From the NCBI RefSeq assembly GCF_052857255.1, contig NC_135497.1, positions 347,464,799 through 347,528,798 on the forward strand: 64,000 nt of DNA, given 5' to 3'. The DNA is from Amblyomma americanum (taxonomy: Eukaryota; Arthropoda; Arachnida; Ixodida; Ixodidae). The translations under genes were made by a program, and so were the position numbers. Below are positions 34,191-47,257 of this stretch, one piece after another. The notes under the pieces were generated by a model, which made no database searches, was not told the DNA's origin, and saw only the letters and a program-made list of their open reading frames with translations. Within the stretch, counting starts at the first letter, position 1. Each line of letters begins with the position of its first letter.

Positions 34191-34399
34191 CACAAGAACT
34201 CCAACAGTACATAGTGTAATTCACCAAAAACCGTTTTAAGTGAGCAAAACGAAATCCGAAGAAGTGGTCGTAGTAAAAACTCATCGCCGGGAAAGAAAGT
34301 CCTCAGCCACCAGAGAAACATAAAGAGAGTCACAAGCGCATTGAGGACGTGGTTTTGTTGCCTCCTCTCCCACCGCGCCATAACGTTTAGTCACCTTCC

Positions 34400-35035
34400 G
34401 TGTCTAGTAGACATGTGGACACTCCACGGCAGCCGCAGTGTGCAACCTGGAACCATCCGAGGAACGGATCTATTCGCCAAACCTCCGAGAGTAGAAGTTC
34501 CGCACTGTGCTCGCTAGTTGAGGCTGTCAGCGTTTTTCTTACACCACACTCCTCGTCGATGGCAAAGGCCATTCTTACGATCCTTTATTTCATTTCACCT
34601 CTATTAACACAATGCCGGTAGCAGTCAAATGACCAGCTACACTCCAGAGCGTGCAAAGCACCCGTAACGAGGCCACTATCTTCCAATGCAATGCCTGCAG
34701 CCTCCTTCCTGGACTGTCTGATTTCGGACAGTTTGTTTCAAAGCACCTTTCCCGATTATGGCCATCACAAAATCCCATCTGCGTACAACTATCCATCTTT
34801 CAGTCTATACCGTTCTGTACCCAATGACTGGTACTTACATCAGCTAAGTTCTTCTAGCTGTCAAGAAAGACGTCACCTCTATTCCACAACCCATACCTGC
34901 CGACTCACGAAATATGTTGCAGCCACTATCAAGACCATGAACCTGTCGTTCACAGTGATGGTCGGGCACATACACCCCGTGTAAGCTTTGAATGTCACCG
35001 CCTTCAGAATATCGTACGCAGTACCCCATTCCCAG
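34400..35035 (+). pseudogene. LINE-G endonuclease, N-terminal remnant
   Basis: Fragments matching LINE-H endonuclease by eye: FLDCLISDSLFQ near 34700, VKKDVTS near 34858, TMNLSFTVMVGHI near 34937. Similarity ends near 35035 before the GDLNAH motif, so the copy lacks its 3' half. Confidence 0.6.
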
Positions 35036-38000
35036 GATTCTCGCCCATACGCCTCGAAAAACCGGTTGCGCCATCTCGCGGCAGTCGGCGGCACAACGGC
35101 GCATAACTCAGTGTTGATGAAAAATAAAAATTAATACCTTGTCGCGCATAAATGTTAGAGATTAGCACTCTGGCCTATATTTTGAATGCTTCTTAAAGTT
35201 TCTTTCAGTAGAGTTTCATCAAAATAGCTTTCATACTGCGTTTACCATGCGCAATGCGCTACAATAGCATGCAGCCTATGGTGAGGTCCCGAAAAATACC
35301 CCACTTGACTTAACTTTATCGCTCCCAAAAGCCCCATCTTAAAATAGATCGACAAGCTCTCGGAGCTTCAGGTAGCGTAATGTCCTACATTTAAATAAAT
35401 ATAAAGTATTTTACATTTGAGCGGAGCAAACGAGTTGCTGCGCTGTTTATCTATTGATTATGAATCCCCCGCACCGGCAAGAAACATGTGGCGCCCTTCT
35501 CGGTGTGTTGGCAAGGCGCACGTCCCTGCTACAGTGTCGCTGCTACAGTGTCCCTGCTACAGTGGCCCTGCTACAGTGTCCTTGCTACATTGTGCCTGTT
35601 TTGGAAGGTTAATTTCTTTGTGAGGTTGAGCTGTGACGTACGAATGCGCACTTTTATCAAAAGCTCCACCATCGGAGTTAGGCTAGGACCATGAGCTGCT
35701 ACAAGAAAGCGCGTGCCTACTATGAGGTGTATAGAGGAAATTATAAGGAAACTCTTTGCCTTGACTGGTACATTTTTTGAGCGCATACAGTGACCCCACG
35801 ACACGGGCATAGGTGATAGTGGAATTGCGTGCGCATCAGCATTGCAAAGCAATGAAACTTCCAGGTACTTTCTTTCAAGCAGTGAAATGCGTAATTCCCG
35901 GACGCTCATACTTAGAGCTCACTCACCGATACTTTTATATGGATCTTGCACTGTGCACTGAAAATTTTAAAATCTTTCATTAATCACTACAATTTAACAC
36001 TCCAGTTATTAGCCTCAATAGCAGACAGTTCTTCGAAAGTTCTGTCGATGTGGTCAAAGTGCAGCACGGACACGTTGAAGTGAATGAGTGCTGCACTATA
36101 AGAGGCAGCAAACCTGATGCTGTATTTTATGGCAGTAGGTGATTTGTCCAATATAAAAATTAGTGTGTGGCAGTTCACAACATTTTTTTCTAGGTTGGTA
36201 CAGTGCCTCTCACGATTCGATCGTTCGCCGTCGATAAGGACTTTACCACTCCTGTAATCGATGCTAGTTTCGGCAATTATGTCAATGGTGTATGTAAACT
36301 ATGAACCGCTACGAAGACTTCATATAATGGCATGCTGGAAACTATTCTGAAGAGTGGCCCATCAGTGCGGCAAGCTAGTAACTAGGCCGTTACCCAGAGC
36401 AGCAGTCAAGAATCAAACCCCAGTTAAATATTCTTGATTATGATTTAAATTTGCTGAGAAATGAACAGAAGTTATTGTCCGATGACACGACGTTTCAAAA
36501 CTTACTGGTTATTTCAAGCGCGGCGGCTGGGCGCTCCATCCAGCCCGCTTGTGCAATGTGCCTCTCGCGCGAGTGATTAACGACGGGATGCTACGTGCGC
36601 GCGGCCCTGAATATGCAGCGAATTTACCGTTTTGCGAATATGTGCAACAGTGCTTATAAGCACTGTCGCATGAGTGGCGCGAACATATTAATTTTTTTTT
36701 TTGCATATGGCGTGCAAACCTACCCCCGTTTCTGATTACTTTTTGCTGTCACTTTCTTATGTACTTCTTGCTGTCCTCTCTATTTGCCTTTATTTTCGCC
36801 GGTTGCAGTTCCGGTGTTTGAGAGATTAGATAGCAATCTCCAGGCACGAAACATTTTTAGTTTCGTTTTTATAGTTTCGTCAGTTGTTGTAGCCTTTGAA
36901 GCGATTGGTAAACTACTACATCTTCAAGGTGTGGCACCCTTAGAGTTGCAGGGGCTTTATAAGCACACAAACCGCGGGAGTAAGAAGAGGGAGCCGTTTC
37001 CAGGGAACTACCCAGCGACTTTTAAATGTGCCATAATTGGTTTCCACAGCCTACTACACCAAGCACTCGAATAAAGGTTTATAATGCATCATGACCACGC
37101 CCTAGGCATTCTCTCTGGGATGACTGTCTTTGAAGGGGCAGAGGAGGCGTCCGGTAATGGTGGCCGGCTTATGTGTAGTTTGCATCCCTTCCTTTCAGAG
37201 AATACTCTCCAAGGTTTCGCTGACACCTTCTACGTACGAGCTGCATACGCGATTTTGCCACCCGCATGTCCTTAGCATATAAGCATATAGAGTTTTCGTT
37301 GCATCCTTTTCTGTTTTGAATGATACTTCGAGTGAAGAATCTTGGGTATCCATTCCTAAGAAATGTTTTCTTTTGCTGATGATGAGTTTTAACAGTGCAA
37401 TGGCAACCTCGCACCAAACGCAATGGGATGAAGTGTTTTCTTCAACACAAGGTTAGGTGAAAGACCATTTTCCGAGAGCTTCAGCTCAAAGAAACCAAGC
37501 GCCAGGCTTCGAGAGAACTTGTGCCCATTGGAAACCAGTAGGTACACGGCGGCACTGGGGAACTAATCAAACACCGTTCTCGAGCCGCATGCTTAAAGCG
37601 ATATGCCATGGCTGTTGTCGCTTGTTTTTAAAATAAATAAGCAAGAATTGGGAATCGTCTTAACCAAAACTTCCTTGAATTTCTCTCTATCGTTCGGGAA
37701 CAATTTCTGGCAGTGTTCCTCCTACAAAGGTTATGAGAACAAGACGCACGGCTCGCAGCATCAAACGGTGAAGAAGTGGGAGAGGCGGTAACGCGAAGAG
37801 TCAAGGATGTTAGCAGGCGCTTATGTAGGGTGAAATTCTTTTTCAAGAGGTACACGGGCACCCGGTTGCAGATGGTAAGGGGGAGGAAGAAAAGGAGAAT
37901 GGGGAGGGGTCTTCTGCTGTGCCGTTGCCTCCCTTTCTTTTTTTCCTCCTTTTATTTTTCCGCGAATCGTGGAGCGCAGTCCCTGGCTGCTTATTGAATG

Positions 38001-39169
38001 CGCTGTGTTTCTGCCCCCTACAGTGTGAAACATGGCGTAGTCGGCGCCTCTGTGAAAACGGCCCGGAACGGTCATGGATGCACTTTTGTCTGCAGGTTGT
38101 CATTAAAAAAACAGAACCGCTAATGTGCCAGTCCTGGCAAAGGGTCTCTCCACACGCTGACAAAAATCTGCCAGAAAGGACATCAGAGTTTCAGCTCACG
38201 ATCAGTTACATTCTTCAATGCCTTCCACCAATCTAAGGAATTCCACCAGCATTGTTAAAAGCACAGCGCATGGCACAGGTAAAGAGTGGCAGAAAAACAA
38301 ATATCGGATGATTTAGCGTGGTTCCGCGAAATGCAATTAGGAGTGCTAGCACTTCGGTTTTCAGTGCTGTTACGGTGTTCGGTTCCGTTGCGCACGGATG
38401 CAGGTGATGAAGACGATTGTATCCAAAACACAGCGCAAGATACTGCTATTTTAGGACCCAGAATTTTCGGCTGCGGAGATGTTGCAGTTGTCTAATGCAG
38501 TAACCACCAAAACTGTTGTGTTTTCGCCACCCCAGGATCGAAACTCACTCGCGGCCGTAAAACATTTCCGATTATTTTATTTGAGGTCAAATAAATTTCA
38601 GACATAAAAATAGACCACTTCGAAATACAAAATTGAAGCCTCAGTGCCACAATAAAAATGCGACACCGTCAGCCCGCTGTTTTTCTACTAACGTGTGGAG
38701 GCAGCGGTTGGTATCAATGCGGCCGCTCGATGGAACCACATCATCGAGTGGCCGTGGTTCTCATCTGCTCACTCACTGAAAAAGACGGCACGTTGAAGGG
38801 CTTTCCCTCAGAGCCTTTACTTCGTTCCCTGTCATGCAACGTGAGTGCACTGTGTAGTAATGGCCTGTGTATAGTTCCAAATATAGCCGACCATTGTGAA
38901 TGGGCGAGACCCTTCTGCGGCCACGTAATTGGTGACAGCTTCAAAAAGCACGTGCTTTCGCTTTGTGTGGCAAGAAAACAGTCGAATGGAGCAAACTGTC
39001 TATTTCTCCAGAGATCATTTGGCGACGAAAGGGGTTGAGCACGGTGCATCGTGTCTCCAACGCCACTATATCAAAGACAAAAGAACACCGCTAAGGAGAG
39101 CACAAAAATCAGGAGACTCGGTTAAAAAACTAAACATTTTGACAGATTTACCTGTCTGTTTGAGTTTGA
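35036..39169. other. Anonymous sequence with one minisatellite
   Basis: Apart from the 14-bp repeat at 35524 I see no assignable element. An open plus frame at 38658-39038 (126 residues, Cys-containing) has no family that I recognise. Confidence 0.35.
35524..35593 (+). repeat. 14-bp minisatellite, 5 units
   Basis: CCCTGCTACAGTGT repeats five times with 0-2 changes per unit (35524, 35538, 35552, 35566, 35580). Confidence 0.9.
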
Positions 39170-39187
39170 AGACATAATAAACTGCAC

Positions 39188-40050
39188 ATCTCAGTCTTAT
39201 CTGCACAACAAGCACAGAACTTCACAGAAAAAAAACAACGCACTATATTCAAAGAACACATCATGAACGGCTACCCAACAAACTTTGTTCATAAAACCAT
39301 TCGACGTATAAAACACGACAACATGCACCAAGAAATCAACGCACAAAGACCAACGCCGCCACCAAAATATGTCTTTCTACCTGATGTCGGAGGTGTCAGG
39401 GAAACCATCACCCGATTCCCGAAAAGGGGGTGTGTCCAGGTTGCGCACTAGCCCACAAACACTGTTGCGCTTTGCCTACCTGTCCAAAAAGACCGGCCGC
39501 GGAGAGAAGGAGCCCAAGACATTGTCTACAAAATTCGTTGCGCCGACTGCGACGCAAGCTACAGCGCCGAAACCAAAAACCTCAAAGAAAGAATTTGGCA
39601 ACATAGTCAAAAAACGCTAAGGCGCCCATGTGCTGTGCGATGTCAGTGCACGTTAAAGATCCCCAGGTGGTCGAAATTATTCCGGAGCCCTCCACTACGG
39701 CACATCTTCTTCCTTTCTACTTTCACTCCCTCCCTTATCCCTTCCCTTACGGCGCGGTTCAGGTGTCCAACGATATATGAGACAGATACTGCGCCATTTC
39801 CTTTCCCCAAAAACCAATTATTATTAATAACATAAAAACAACGTCCGCGACTTTGCAGGAGATTGCAATCCTGTAGTCGAACATTCCGAGGACTCAGACC
39901 AGAGAATCAACTTCGAAGAAACCAGCATCCTAGTAACCGAAACAAATTACCACAAATGGCTCCTTCTGGAATCCTGCCACATCGAAACCACCCCGAACAA
40001 CATCAACCGCACAAAAGGAAACCCGCTCCCAGTGTATGCCCAGGGACTTC
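39188..40050 (+). pseudogene. Penelope-like RT C-terminus / GIY-YIG nuclease, SINE-interrupted
   Basis: The frame from about 39188 (LSAQQAQNF) reaches a stop near 39450 and continues in another frame through PTNTVALCLPVQKDRP into the nuclease core (vYkIrC...C...Y...ET..L..R). The Tyr of the YIG half appears as SYSAET, so the glycine is lost. The remainder lies beyond 39832. GIY-YIG nucleases of Penelope elements make the target nick. Confidence 0.78.
39608..39832 (+). repeat. SINE inserted in the Penelope-like element
   Basis: The plus strand shows GCTGTGCGATGTCAGTGCAC, then CCAGGTGGTCGAAATTATTC, CGGAGCCCTCCACTACGGCA, then CCTTACGGCGCGGTTCAGG and the tail AATTATTATTAATAA. The tRNA-like head is missing. 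Flanks on both sides are Penelope coding sequence. No clean target duplication seen. Confidence 0.8.
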
Positions 40051-40225
40051 AACGAAAAAAAGTCGCCATTGACAGCCTCCCCACATTGCGACAACCTGAC
40101 TAACAGCATTAACCCCCTCCCCCCTTCCTTCTCCTCTCCCACGCCTTTCGCATCACAGCTTTCGTTCCTTTGACCCCTTCCTCCCCTCCATACTTAGAGA
40201 CGCTAGCTGCTGCCCTCAGTCACCC

Positions 40226-40256
40226 CTGATAAAGGAGCCGAGTCGGTTTTGAAACG
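40226..40256 (+). ncRNA. Hammerhead-like core in Penelope-like element (degenerate)
   Basis: CTGATAA, then a potential stem (AGCC...GGTT around GAGTC), then GAAAC. Penelope-like elements are known to carry minimal hammerhead ribozymes (CUGANGA, stem II, GAAA). Here the expected G of CUGANGA is A. A 15-16-base duplication of TTTGAAACGTTCGG follows at once. Confidence 0.35.
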
Positions 40257-40290
40257 TTCGGTTTGAAACGTTCGGAGATGCGGAGTTTAT

Positions 40291-40767
40291 TACGAGACTC
40301 GCTTACCACTGCAGATCGGCAGATATCTTATTCTTTATTGCCATTTATTTTCATATTGGTTTGAGTACGCATGCCGTCACTGTTCTTTTATTATTTTAGT
40401 CGTGATGTCACTGTGCTCGTATACCTCTCAACGGGGAAACATGAGCGCATGGACTGAGAATGCGGACAACGCTTTTTCAAAGACACATGATCTCATCTGC
40501 CTCGCGTCACTGCACCCTAAGGCAACCAAACACAAAGATCTACGACAGGGTACTCCCGACGTACAGCATTCATTTTCTCAGAAGTGAATGGACAACTTAT
40601 AGAATTGCCGACTACAGGAAGGTTGCTTCCAACCAGCAATCCACGTTTGCAAACCACATTTTCGCTTCCTGCTCTGCTTACTGAAGGGGTTAGCATGAGG
40701 AGAGATGGTTTTCGGTTGGGAAACTGTAGAGGACGCTCGATATTCTGCAGGTGTGCTCCAAGGGCGG
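40291..40767. other. Anonymous sequence
   Basis: No gene or repeat recognised. Confidence 0.35.
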
Positions 40768-41200
40768 TTTTTTTGGCGCACTCGCCTAAAGTCGGCGCTC
40801 TTAACATACGACAGAACCGGTCTACGCAAGCCCACTGCAGGAGGCGCCGCCGAACCTCGGCGAGGTGCCCATATCTGTCCATGCTAGACATCGGCGCCAG
40901 CTAACGGGCGCTCCCGCATATGTTGGAAGTGGGGTCCGGTTTACGACAATAGGAGTACAGCGGCGCTCTCGGTGACCTTTCTTCATGGCTTGAAGCTCTT
41001 CCAGGTTCCCGGAAGTTTTCTTCGCGATTTAAGTTGTCCTTTCAGCGCCCCCAACATATTTTCTTCACGGCTCAAAATTCTTTCTGCCGCAGAAAGAGGC
41101 ACTAGTGTACAATGCAGTTTTTTCCTCCTCCTCCATCTGCTTTAGAGGGGAGCCAGCCAGCACCAAAAACATGGACTGCCAAACATGCCTCTGACGCCGT
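40768..41200 (+). repeat. Unassigned dispersed repeat X, copy 1
   Basis: Shares long collinear blocks with 47258-47650, for example ATGGCTTGAAGCTCTTCCAG, CTTGTCCTTTCA-type and GATGTCTGTCCGTGCTAGAT-type stretches. Non-coding in appearance, G/C-rich first third. Confidence 0.75.
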
Positions 41201-41723
41201 TCTGGTCTGCTCAGTACTCTATCCACGGTGTCTCGGACAGCCTTCACACTGTGTATTGGCGCCTGAGAGGCTAGGCATGGACTGAATTCGCTTTAATAAA
41301 AATGGCTGTTGGGCAAACTAAGAGAGGAGGCTTACAAAAAATAAAAAAGCGAGAGACTTTTGTTCTTGAGCAAGTACCTTAGGATGCGCGAGTATCAAAT
41401 TTTTGCTTGCGAACTGATTATTTTCGAAACATTTTGAATGTAGGCAAACAAAAAATACATGTTGCTAGTAACGGCTGAAATGCGCTAACAGACGGGACAG
41501 AAACGAACACATACACATGTGCTGGTGTCTGTGTTTTCTTCCGTACCGTTGGCGCTGTCCAGTCGTTTGCATCAACATCCACCAACCAGCCCGACTTAGC
41601 CCTCTTCATTCAACAAAATATCGACAGTCTTAAAAAATTTTCCCACAACAGAACCACGAAAGGAAATATGTATCAGTCCATAACTTTACTTCGCTCGTTA
41701 TTGTGGGGGGAGGGATACACTCG
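41201..41723. other. Anonymous sequence
   Basis: Nothing recognised. Confidence 0.35.
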
Positions 41724-41958
41724 CTTGGTTTTAGGGGGCTAACGTCCCAAAGAGACTCAGGCTATGAGGGACTTCGTAGTGGAGAGCTCCGATTATTTTG
41801 GAGTATCTGGGATTATTTCACGTGCACTGACATTGCACAGTACACAGGCCTCAAGAATTTCGTGTCTATCGAAATGCGACCAACGCATCCGGGATCGAAG
41901 CCTCGTTTTTCGGGCCAGCTTCCGAGCACCACAACTACTCAGCTACCGCGGCGGCTCC
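41724..41958 (-). repeat. tRNA-derived SINE
   Basis: The plus strand shows TAGGGGGCTAACGTCCCAAA, GACTCAGGCTATGAGGGACT, then CACGTGCACTGACATTGCAC and CCGGGATCGAAGCCTCG, ending GCTACCGCGGCGGC. The reverse complement starts with an A-box-like GTAGCTGAGTAGTTGTGG, followed by the B-box-like GGCTTCGATCC. This is the most complete SINE in the window. Confidence 0.8.
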
Positions 41959-44900
41959 CTGATGGTTTGAGTAATGGCAGCAATAAACTTTAATTTTTGT
42001 GACAGTGCTATGAAAACAACTCTTTGGATAAAATTACTCGGTTCAGTTTAAAATTTAAACCATTTCGTTCAAATAATGCCTACATCACAAAGCTCACGGA
42101 AGGCTGAGCTACTATTATGGAATGAATGTTGAGAAATCATTGTCAGGTGCTGAAATAATTTCTTATTGGCGGAGCGAAGTCAAATGGTGCTACCTGAACA
42201 GCACGAAAAAATGCAAAAACATGCCTCTGAAAACAAAGTGAACAAAATTGCGGTTGCAACGCGGACAGAACCACTCCCTCGACGCTCCCCCACGACCCCT
42301 ATTTATAATCGACCACCTCTGCGCCTGCGACAAAAGTGAAAAAGCAAACCGCGCAACTACAATGCCTTATTTCTTTCTGGCTCACCTCCCAACTTCAATA
42401 TCTGTCACTTCCGACATTCACTTTCTCTGGCCTGTTATCTATCCACTGACAGCGGCACAATGTGCTGCCAGTTGTCATAGCCTCAGAGGGACGAAACTAC
42501 ATGTTTCCAAAAATTTTAAAGGTAATATTTATTTGAAAAGGTACTTGTTGCATAGCTACAGCTATTTCTTGGAAACCTAGCATTGAATGAGTGTCGACAA
42601 ATTCACTCAGGCGTGACTGCGCCAAGGCATGACACATACCCGTGTGGCGGCACGTCGCACGCTACCTTACACATCAGGTGACAGGTGAGGTCTACCAAGA
42701 CGACACATTTTGTACAGCGTCAAGTCTAAGTGGGATTTTCGAGACACCACATTAACGGTGTTGTGCATATCACCAGCCACTTCACCGACCAAAGCTGACT
42801 TTTTTTAAAAAAACGAAAGCAAACGCCATTTGTCCAGGTTACGTAACAAGCGGTCACGTATGCCTTGCAATCACGAAGCGCTATGTATAAGCTATGGTTT
42901 AGGTAAAGTTAAATTACTTTTTCTGTCTGAGGCAGGTGTGAATTCGAGTAGCTGGTTAGCTGTGATAATGTTATTGTGGAAATCAGGCATAGAAGCTTTC
43001 GTGCTCCATAGAGAAAAGGATCAAATAAAGCTGGCTCAGCATTGCAGATAACGTCGGATTAACGAAATTCATCGAACAAATACACAGGAGATGAAGAAAG
43101 GCGCCAAACGATTTCGTTATTATTGACATGAAGATCCTTTCAAAAGTCAGCAAAACATAGAAAACGGTTGGAAACTATTTTATGCTAAGCATTAATTCGA
43201 AACGCCTGGCGATGTCCAGGCTACACCTGACAAGAAAAATCTGCAGAGATTGTTTACATCCCCATCATTGCGAAAGCAAGAATTTGTGCTACGCAGAAGA
43301 CGACAATGAGCGGGCAGTGCAGCGGGACGGAGCGGATAGAAGTTGGCGAAGACGACGCTCTGCAATGCACAGAGCAAGAGTTCAGTGGTGTTTAATACGA
43401 GGCGTGTTCGGCTGTGGCGATACCTCAGTTGTAGCATTACAGGCTACAACTTAGGACGTTTATGACATAACAGACTTTCTACCGGACTGGTTTCACCCCT
43501 TGAGGCCGTGTGTATCTTTGCCGCCCTTTTAGTTGTGTTGCCTTTTATCGAATTAGTGCTGTGCAGCCACTAGCTGAGTGCTTAGTAAATAGTCTGTATA
43601 TAGCCCCTTTCTATACATGCATAACCTCGTGCAGTATGTGCCATGATGAAAAAAAGCGGTGATCGATATCCACGTAGTCTTGCGCAGCGGCCTTAGTTCG
43701 CGTGTCCGCGGGCTCTATTCCTATTCTTAGATATTTTTTTATTTCCTTTTCTTTCCATTTTTTCTATGCTTCGGAAAGAGCGGACAAATATCGGAAAGAG
43801 ACGGTATTTCTAGGCTCTGAACGTCCGGATTAATGCTTTTGCACTTATACATGCCGACGGAATAATTTTAGACAGCCCAAAAGACCGCTCAAACTAAGCA
43901 TCCATTTGTAACAAAGTACCTTAATTCCCTGCTCCTTATGGGTGATAGAGTTATATATACTGCATTCCTTGTTGATAAAGTGTAGTTGTAACGAGGCTGA
44001 AAACAAGGCACCTGTGGTTGACTGCAAGCGAAGTTAACTAGTTTGTTTTCGAGTTGATCGATTCACGAAAAACTTGTCGTCACATATGATGCAATCGAAA
44101 CAAACTGCTGATGTAGCCATAACAGTTCTTTTTATTTTAAACTTCTATAATTTAGCTACTAATGAGCGTAGTTCATTACGACTTGGTTGCGTCTGAGCCC
44201 TGCCAACCTGAATGTGTTCGGCCGAAAAAGGGAAGACAAATTATTACAGGTTTCAGTATATTTCAGTTTCTTGCAGGATTGCTATGACTCAGAGAGTCAA
44301 AGAAAACTGTTACCAAGATGTGACATCCATTTGATCAAGAGCCGACCAAAATTGATAGTTGCAGATGAAATGATTTCATCTATTAGAGTGAATACACGGA
44401 GCGGGTGGTAGGCCCTCGGTGAAGATCTACATCTCCAGTTAGCAGCTGCAAGCAAACCATTCAACAATATTGAAAAAAATTCATAGCAACCGTTTTGTTG
44501 GCTGGAGGGTACTGGAAAGGAAACCAGTAAAAAGAAACCGGTTTTCGCTTTTCAGATTTAGTAAGAATCTAAGCACATAGTGAACCGTAAGGACTGACCT
44601 GAAAGACATGTAACCGATAACGTTTTAATCTTTTCACGTTTTCCGATTCGGTTCTATTTTATATATATGGGCGTGGTATTTGTTTTCTCTTTTCTCAGTG
44701 CTACTGGGCGTTTCTCCTAGTTTTCTGGCACGGCTCTGCCTTTAGGCTCCTTCTTTATCACCACCCTTTTCTTGACGCGTCGGGCATTCTCCCGGGCTTT
44801 TGCATGGAGCATGCCTCGTTTGCGTTGTTTATCGTTTGTAGCAATTTATTTTTGTCTTCTTAATGTTGTATTTTCAGCTCTTAAGTGTACTTCGCTGTGA

Positions 44901-46045
44901 CGGTTAGGGGGCTTCTCATCTGTGCATAATTTTGACAGAGAGCTTGTGCTCATGTTGATTCGTGTCTGCTTAGCTGCTGTTTTTTGTTAATAGCCCCTAA
45001 CTCCTACGTGTTTTATGAAAAAGCCCGTGGTGTATACGGCAGTCTTGCAATAAAGGAAGCTGGCGCTGCTTGTGTGTTGTCTATAGTCTTCACTGAAGCA
45101 TGTCTCTCTACGGTGACGAAGCTATAGCATGTGAAGATAAAAATCTAGCATGTGTTCTAAAACTCTTTGAGGACAAGTGGTTAATTTAGGAAGAGTTCTG
45201 TTGGGGTTCAAACCACAGATTTAAAACTTGAACCTAAGTCTTACTTTGTTGTCTGGACTTGTTTAGTAAACTCACAAAAAATTATTCGGTGATCCTAAAC
45301 ATCTTCCTGGAAATCACGTCGAAGGCGCAGCTAGGGTGTCTGCATCGGTAGAAGGGAGGCAATTTTCCAATCTTTTTTTCATTCTAAGAAAATAAGAATG
45401 GTTGGATGGGCCGCAAGAACATGTGCATGGATCTATACTGAGAGAAGTGTTGACAACTTATAAAACCACGCTAACATCGCCGAGAGGTGAGAGCACATCG
45501 CTTTGGTTCCATGCGCTGACTGCGTCCCCGAGCTGACTTGTCGTGGAGGCAGGAAGCGTTTGTGACGTCTCAACAGCGTACCCTCCAGATTGCTGGAAAT
45601 CTTGCTCTGTGAATTTCGCATAGCAAAAGACGAAAGGGTGCAATGGATAACAAGGTACCTTTAAACAGGAGAACAGAGGTATTGGAGGAGTGTTTCCTAA
45701 CCGGCTCCGCGGAGAAAGCACTTTTGCACATTCAGTTGCAATCACTTGACGTCGCGTTGTTTAGATCGGTGGAAGGTCTTCCTGAAAGCACATGTGCACT
45801 CGGAACCGCGCTTAGCAATGTTCGAACAAGGATACAGGCTTTTTATCTTGTTAGGTTAGGATTTATGCAAGAAAATGCGGCGTTTAAAAAAAAATTAAAG
45901 GAAAGGATTGGCCGCGTCACGTGTGGGTACACAGGTTGACTTATTCTCATGTACAGGTGTGTAACAGAGTGGCTTCCTGGCTAACAAAATAGGAAGTTTG
46001 TCGCCGTGCTCGGAAGCGTGACTTTCTTGAAGATAAGCGATTAAT
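41959..46045. other. Anonymous sequence
   Basis: Mostly A/T-rich, with no assignable gene. A 98-residue open frame at 45643-45939 (+) is unassigned. Confidence 0.35.
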
Positions 46046-46160
46046 AATAATAATAATAATTGGTTTTTGGTGGAGAGGAAATGGCGCAGTATCTGTCTCA
46101 TATATCGTTGGACACCTGAACCGCGCCGTAAGGGAAGGGATAAAGGAGGGAGTGAAGATA
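46046..46160 (-). repeat. SINE 3' half
   Basis: The plus strand AATTGGTTTTTGGTGGAGAG, AAATGGCGCAGTATCTGTCT and ACACCTGAACCGCGCCGTAA are the reverse complement of the 3' half at 39690-39825, preceded by an (ATA)n tract. Confidence 0.8.
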
Positions 46161-47257
46161 AGCGATTCATCAAGCATGAAATGACTTTTTTTTTATGAGG
46201 ACATGACCTATTGTCGGATCGAAATGGTCCTGTTTCCTAGAGGTGTCGGCGTCGGAGGAAAAGCGCGCCCCTGGTGGTGTTTGCGGCTGGGCGGGCAACG
46301 CAATTTAGGCCGGCTTCGGTCAATCGAACCCGCTTATTTTTTTAGATAACTATGCCCGCATCTATACATTTAGTGCGGCGGCCCTGAAATCAACTTTTGC
46401 CACTTTACCAGAAGGATCACCGTCGCTGTTTTCGCAGGCCTTCTCGCTTAGCAGTGCTTGCCCCTCGTTGATGACATTTAGCTTTAGCATTCAGCGATAC
46501 CGCACTTCCTTTTTTTGCTTTATGTACCTCCAGCTGAGAGTCAACGCGGCGCGGCGCTCTCTTCCTCGCAAAATCATCTAGCTCCCACATACAGCAGATT
46601 GAAGCGAAACCTTCCGATATTCGCTTAACGGTTCTAAAAAAAAAGTAAACTTTGCAACCAAGAGCGCAGAGAGGGATTGTGACCGACGCTGCCAAAAATG
46701 GGCATTCTTTGTTTCCGTACGCTTCATACCACTGAGCCACAGCCGTGGCATCCTGCGCAATGATAGTTGCTTGTTAGTTGGAGTTACCTATATCGTCGTC
46801 ATCGTCATCTGTCATCGCTTCGTTCTCTGGTTCGCAGGGCTCGTGAAGTGAAAGCGTACGAGCGATTAACGATAAAGCAAGACTCGTCTTTGTCACCCAC
46901 AGCAGCTTTTATGTAGCCGTAAAAAAAGGCGAGAAGCGGACCATTTCTTGTGTGACGTGCATACTTGCAGTAGATTTAAGAGTGTTAGCTCTTACTACTA
47001 GCGTTTCTCGATTTCTTATGAAATTTTCTTAGTCCGAGGAATTCAAGGTGGCAGCCTCCTTAGTAAAGCGATTTTGCAACCCATTTTGGGATTGACTGTC
47101 AACATCACGAGTATATCGAATAGGGGATTGATTGCTTACGTCATTATAAATGCAAGATGTGAAATTTGTATTTCCATTTGTGTCCCCTCATTTAATCTCA
47201 TTCATAGCAATTCTAGTAAACCACACAGCTAAAGCGGCATCTCCAAGCGCCCTTCTT
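46161..47257. other. Anonymous sequence
   Basis: No gene recognised. 46690-46760 holds CCACTGAGCCACAGCCGTGG, reminiscent of a tRNA-like SINE head, too short to call. Confidence 0.35.

Larger units (their letters stand above)
39170..40290 (+). mobile_element. Penelope-like element with GIY-YIG endonuclease, 5'-truncated
   Basis: A coding remnant runs 39188-39607 and 39833-40050, interrupted by a SINE. It shows MNGYPTNFVHKTIRRI, a CVQVAH segment, then YKIRCADCDASY, ETKNLKERI and QHSQK, a GIY-YIG-type core. After the SINE come VVEHSEDSDQRINFEE and LLLESCHIETTPNNINRTKG, the usual Penelope C-terminus. The RT part is missing. Downstream at 40226 is a CTGAT...GAAAC motif often found in these elements. 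Confidence 0.8.
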
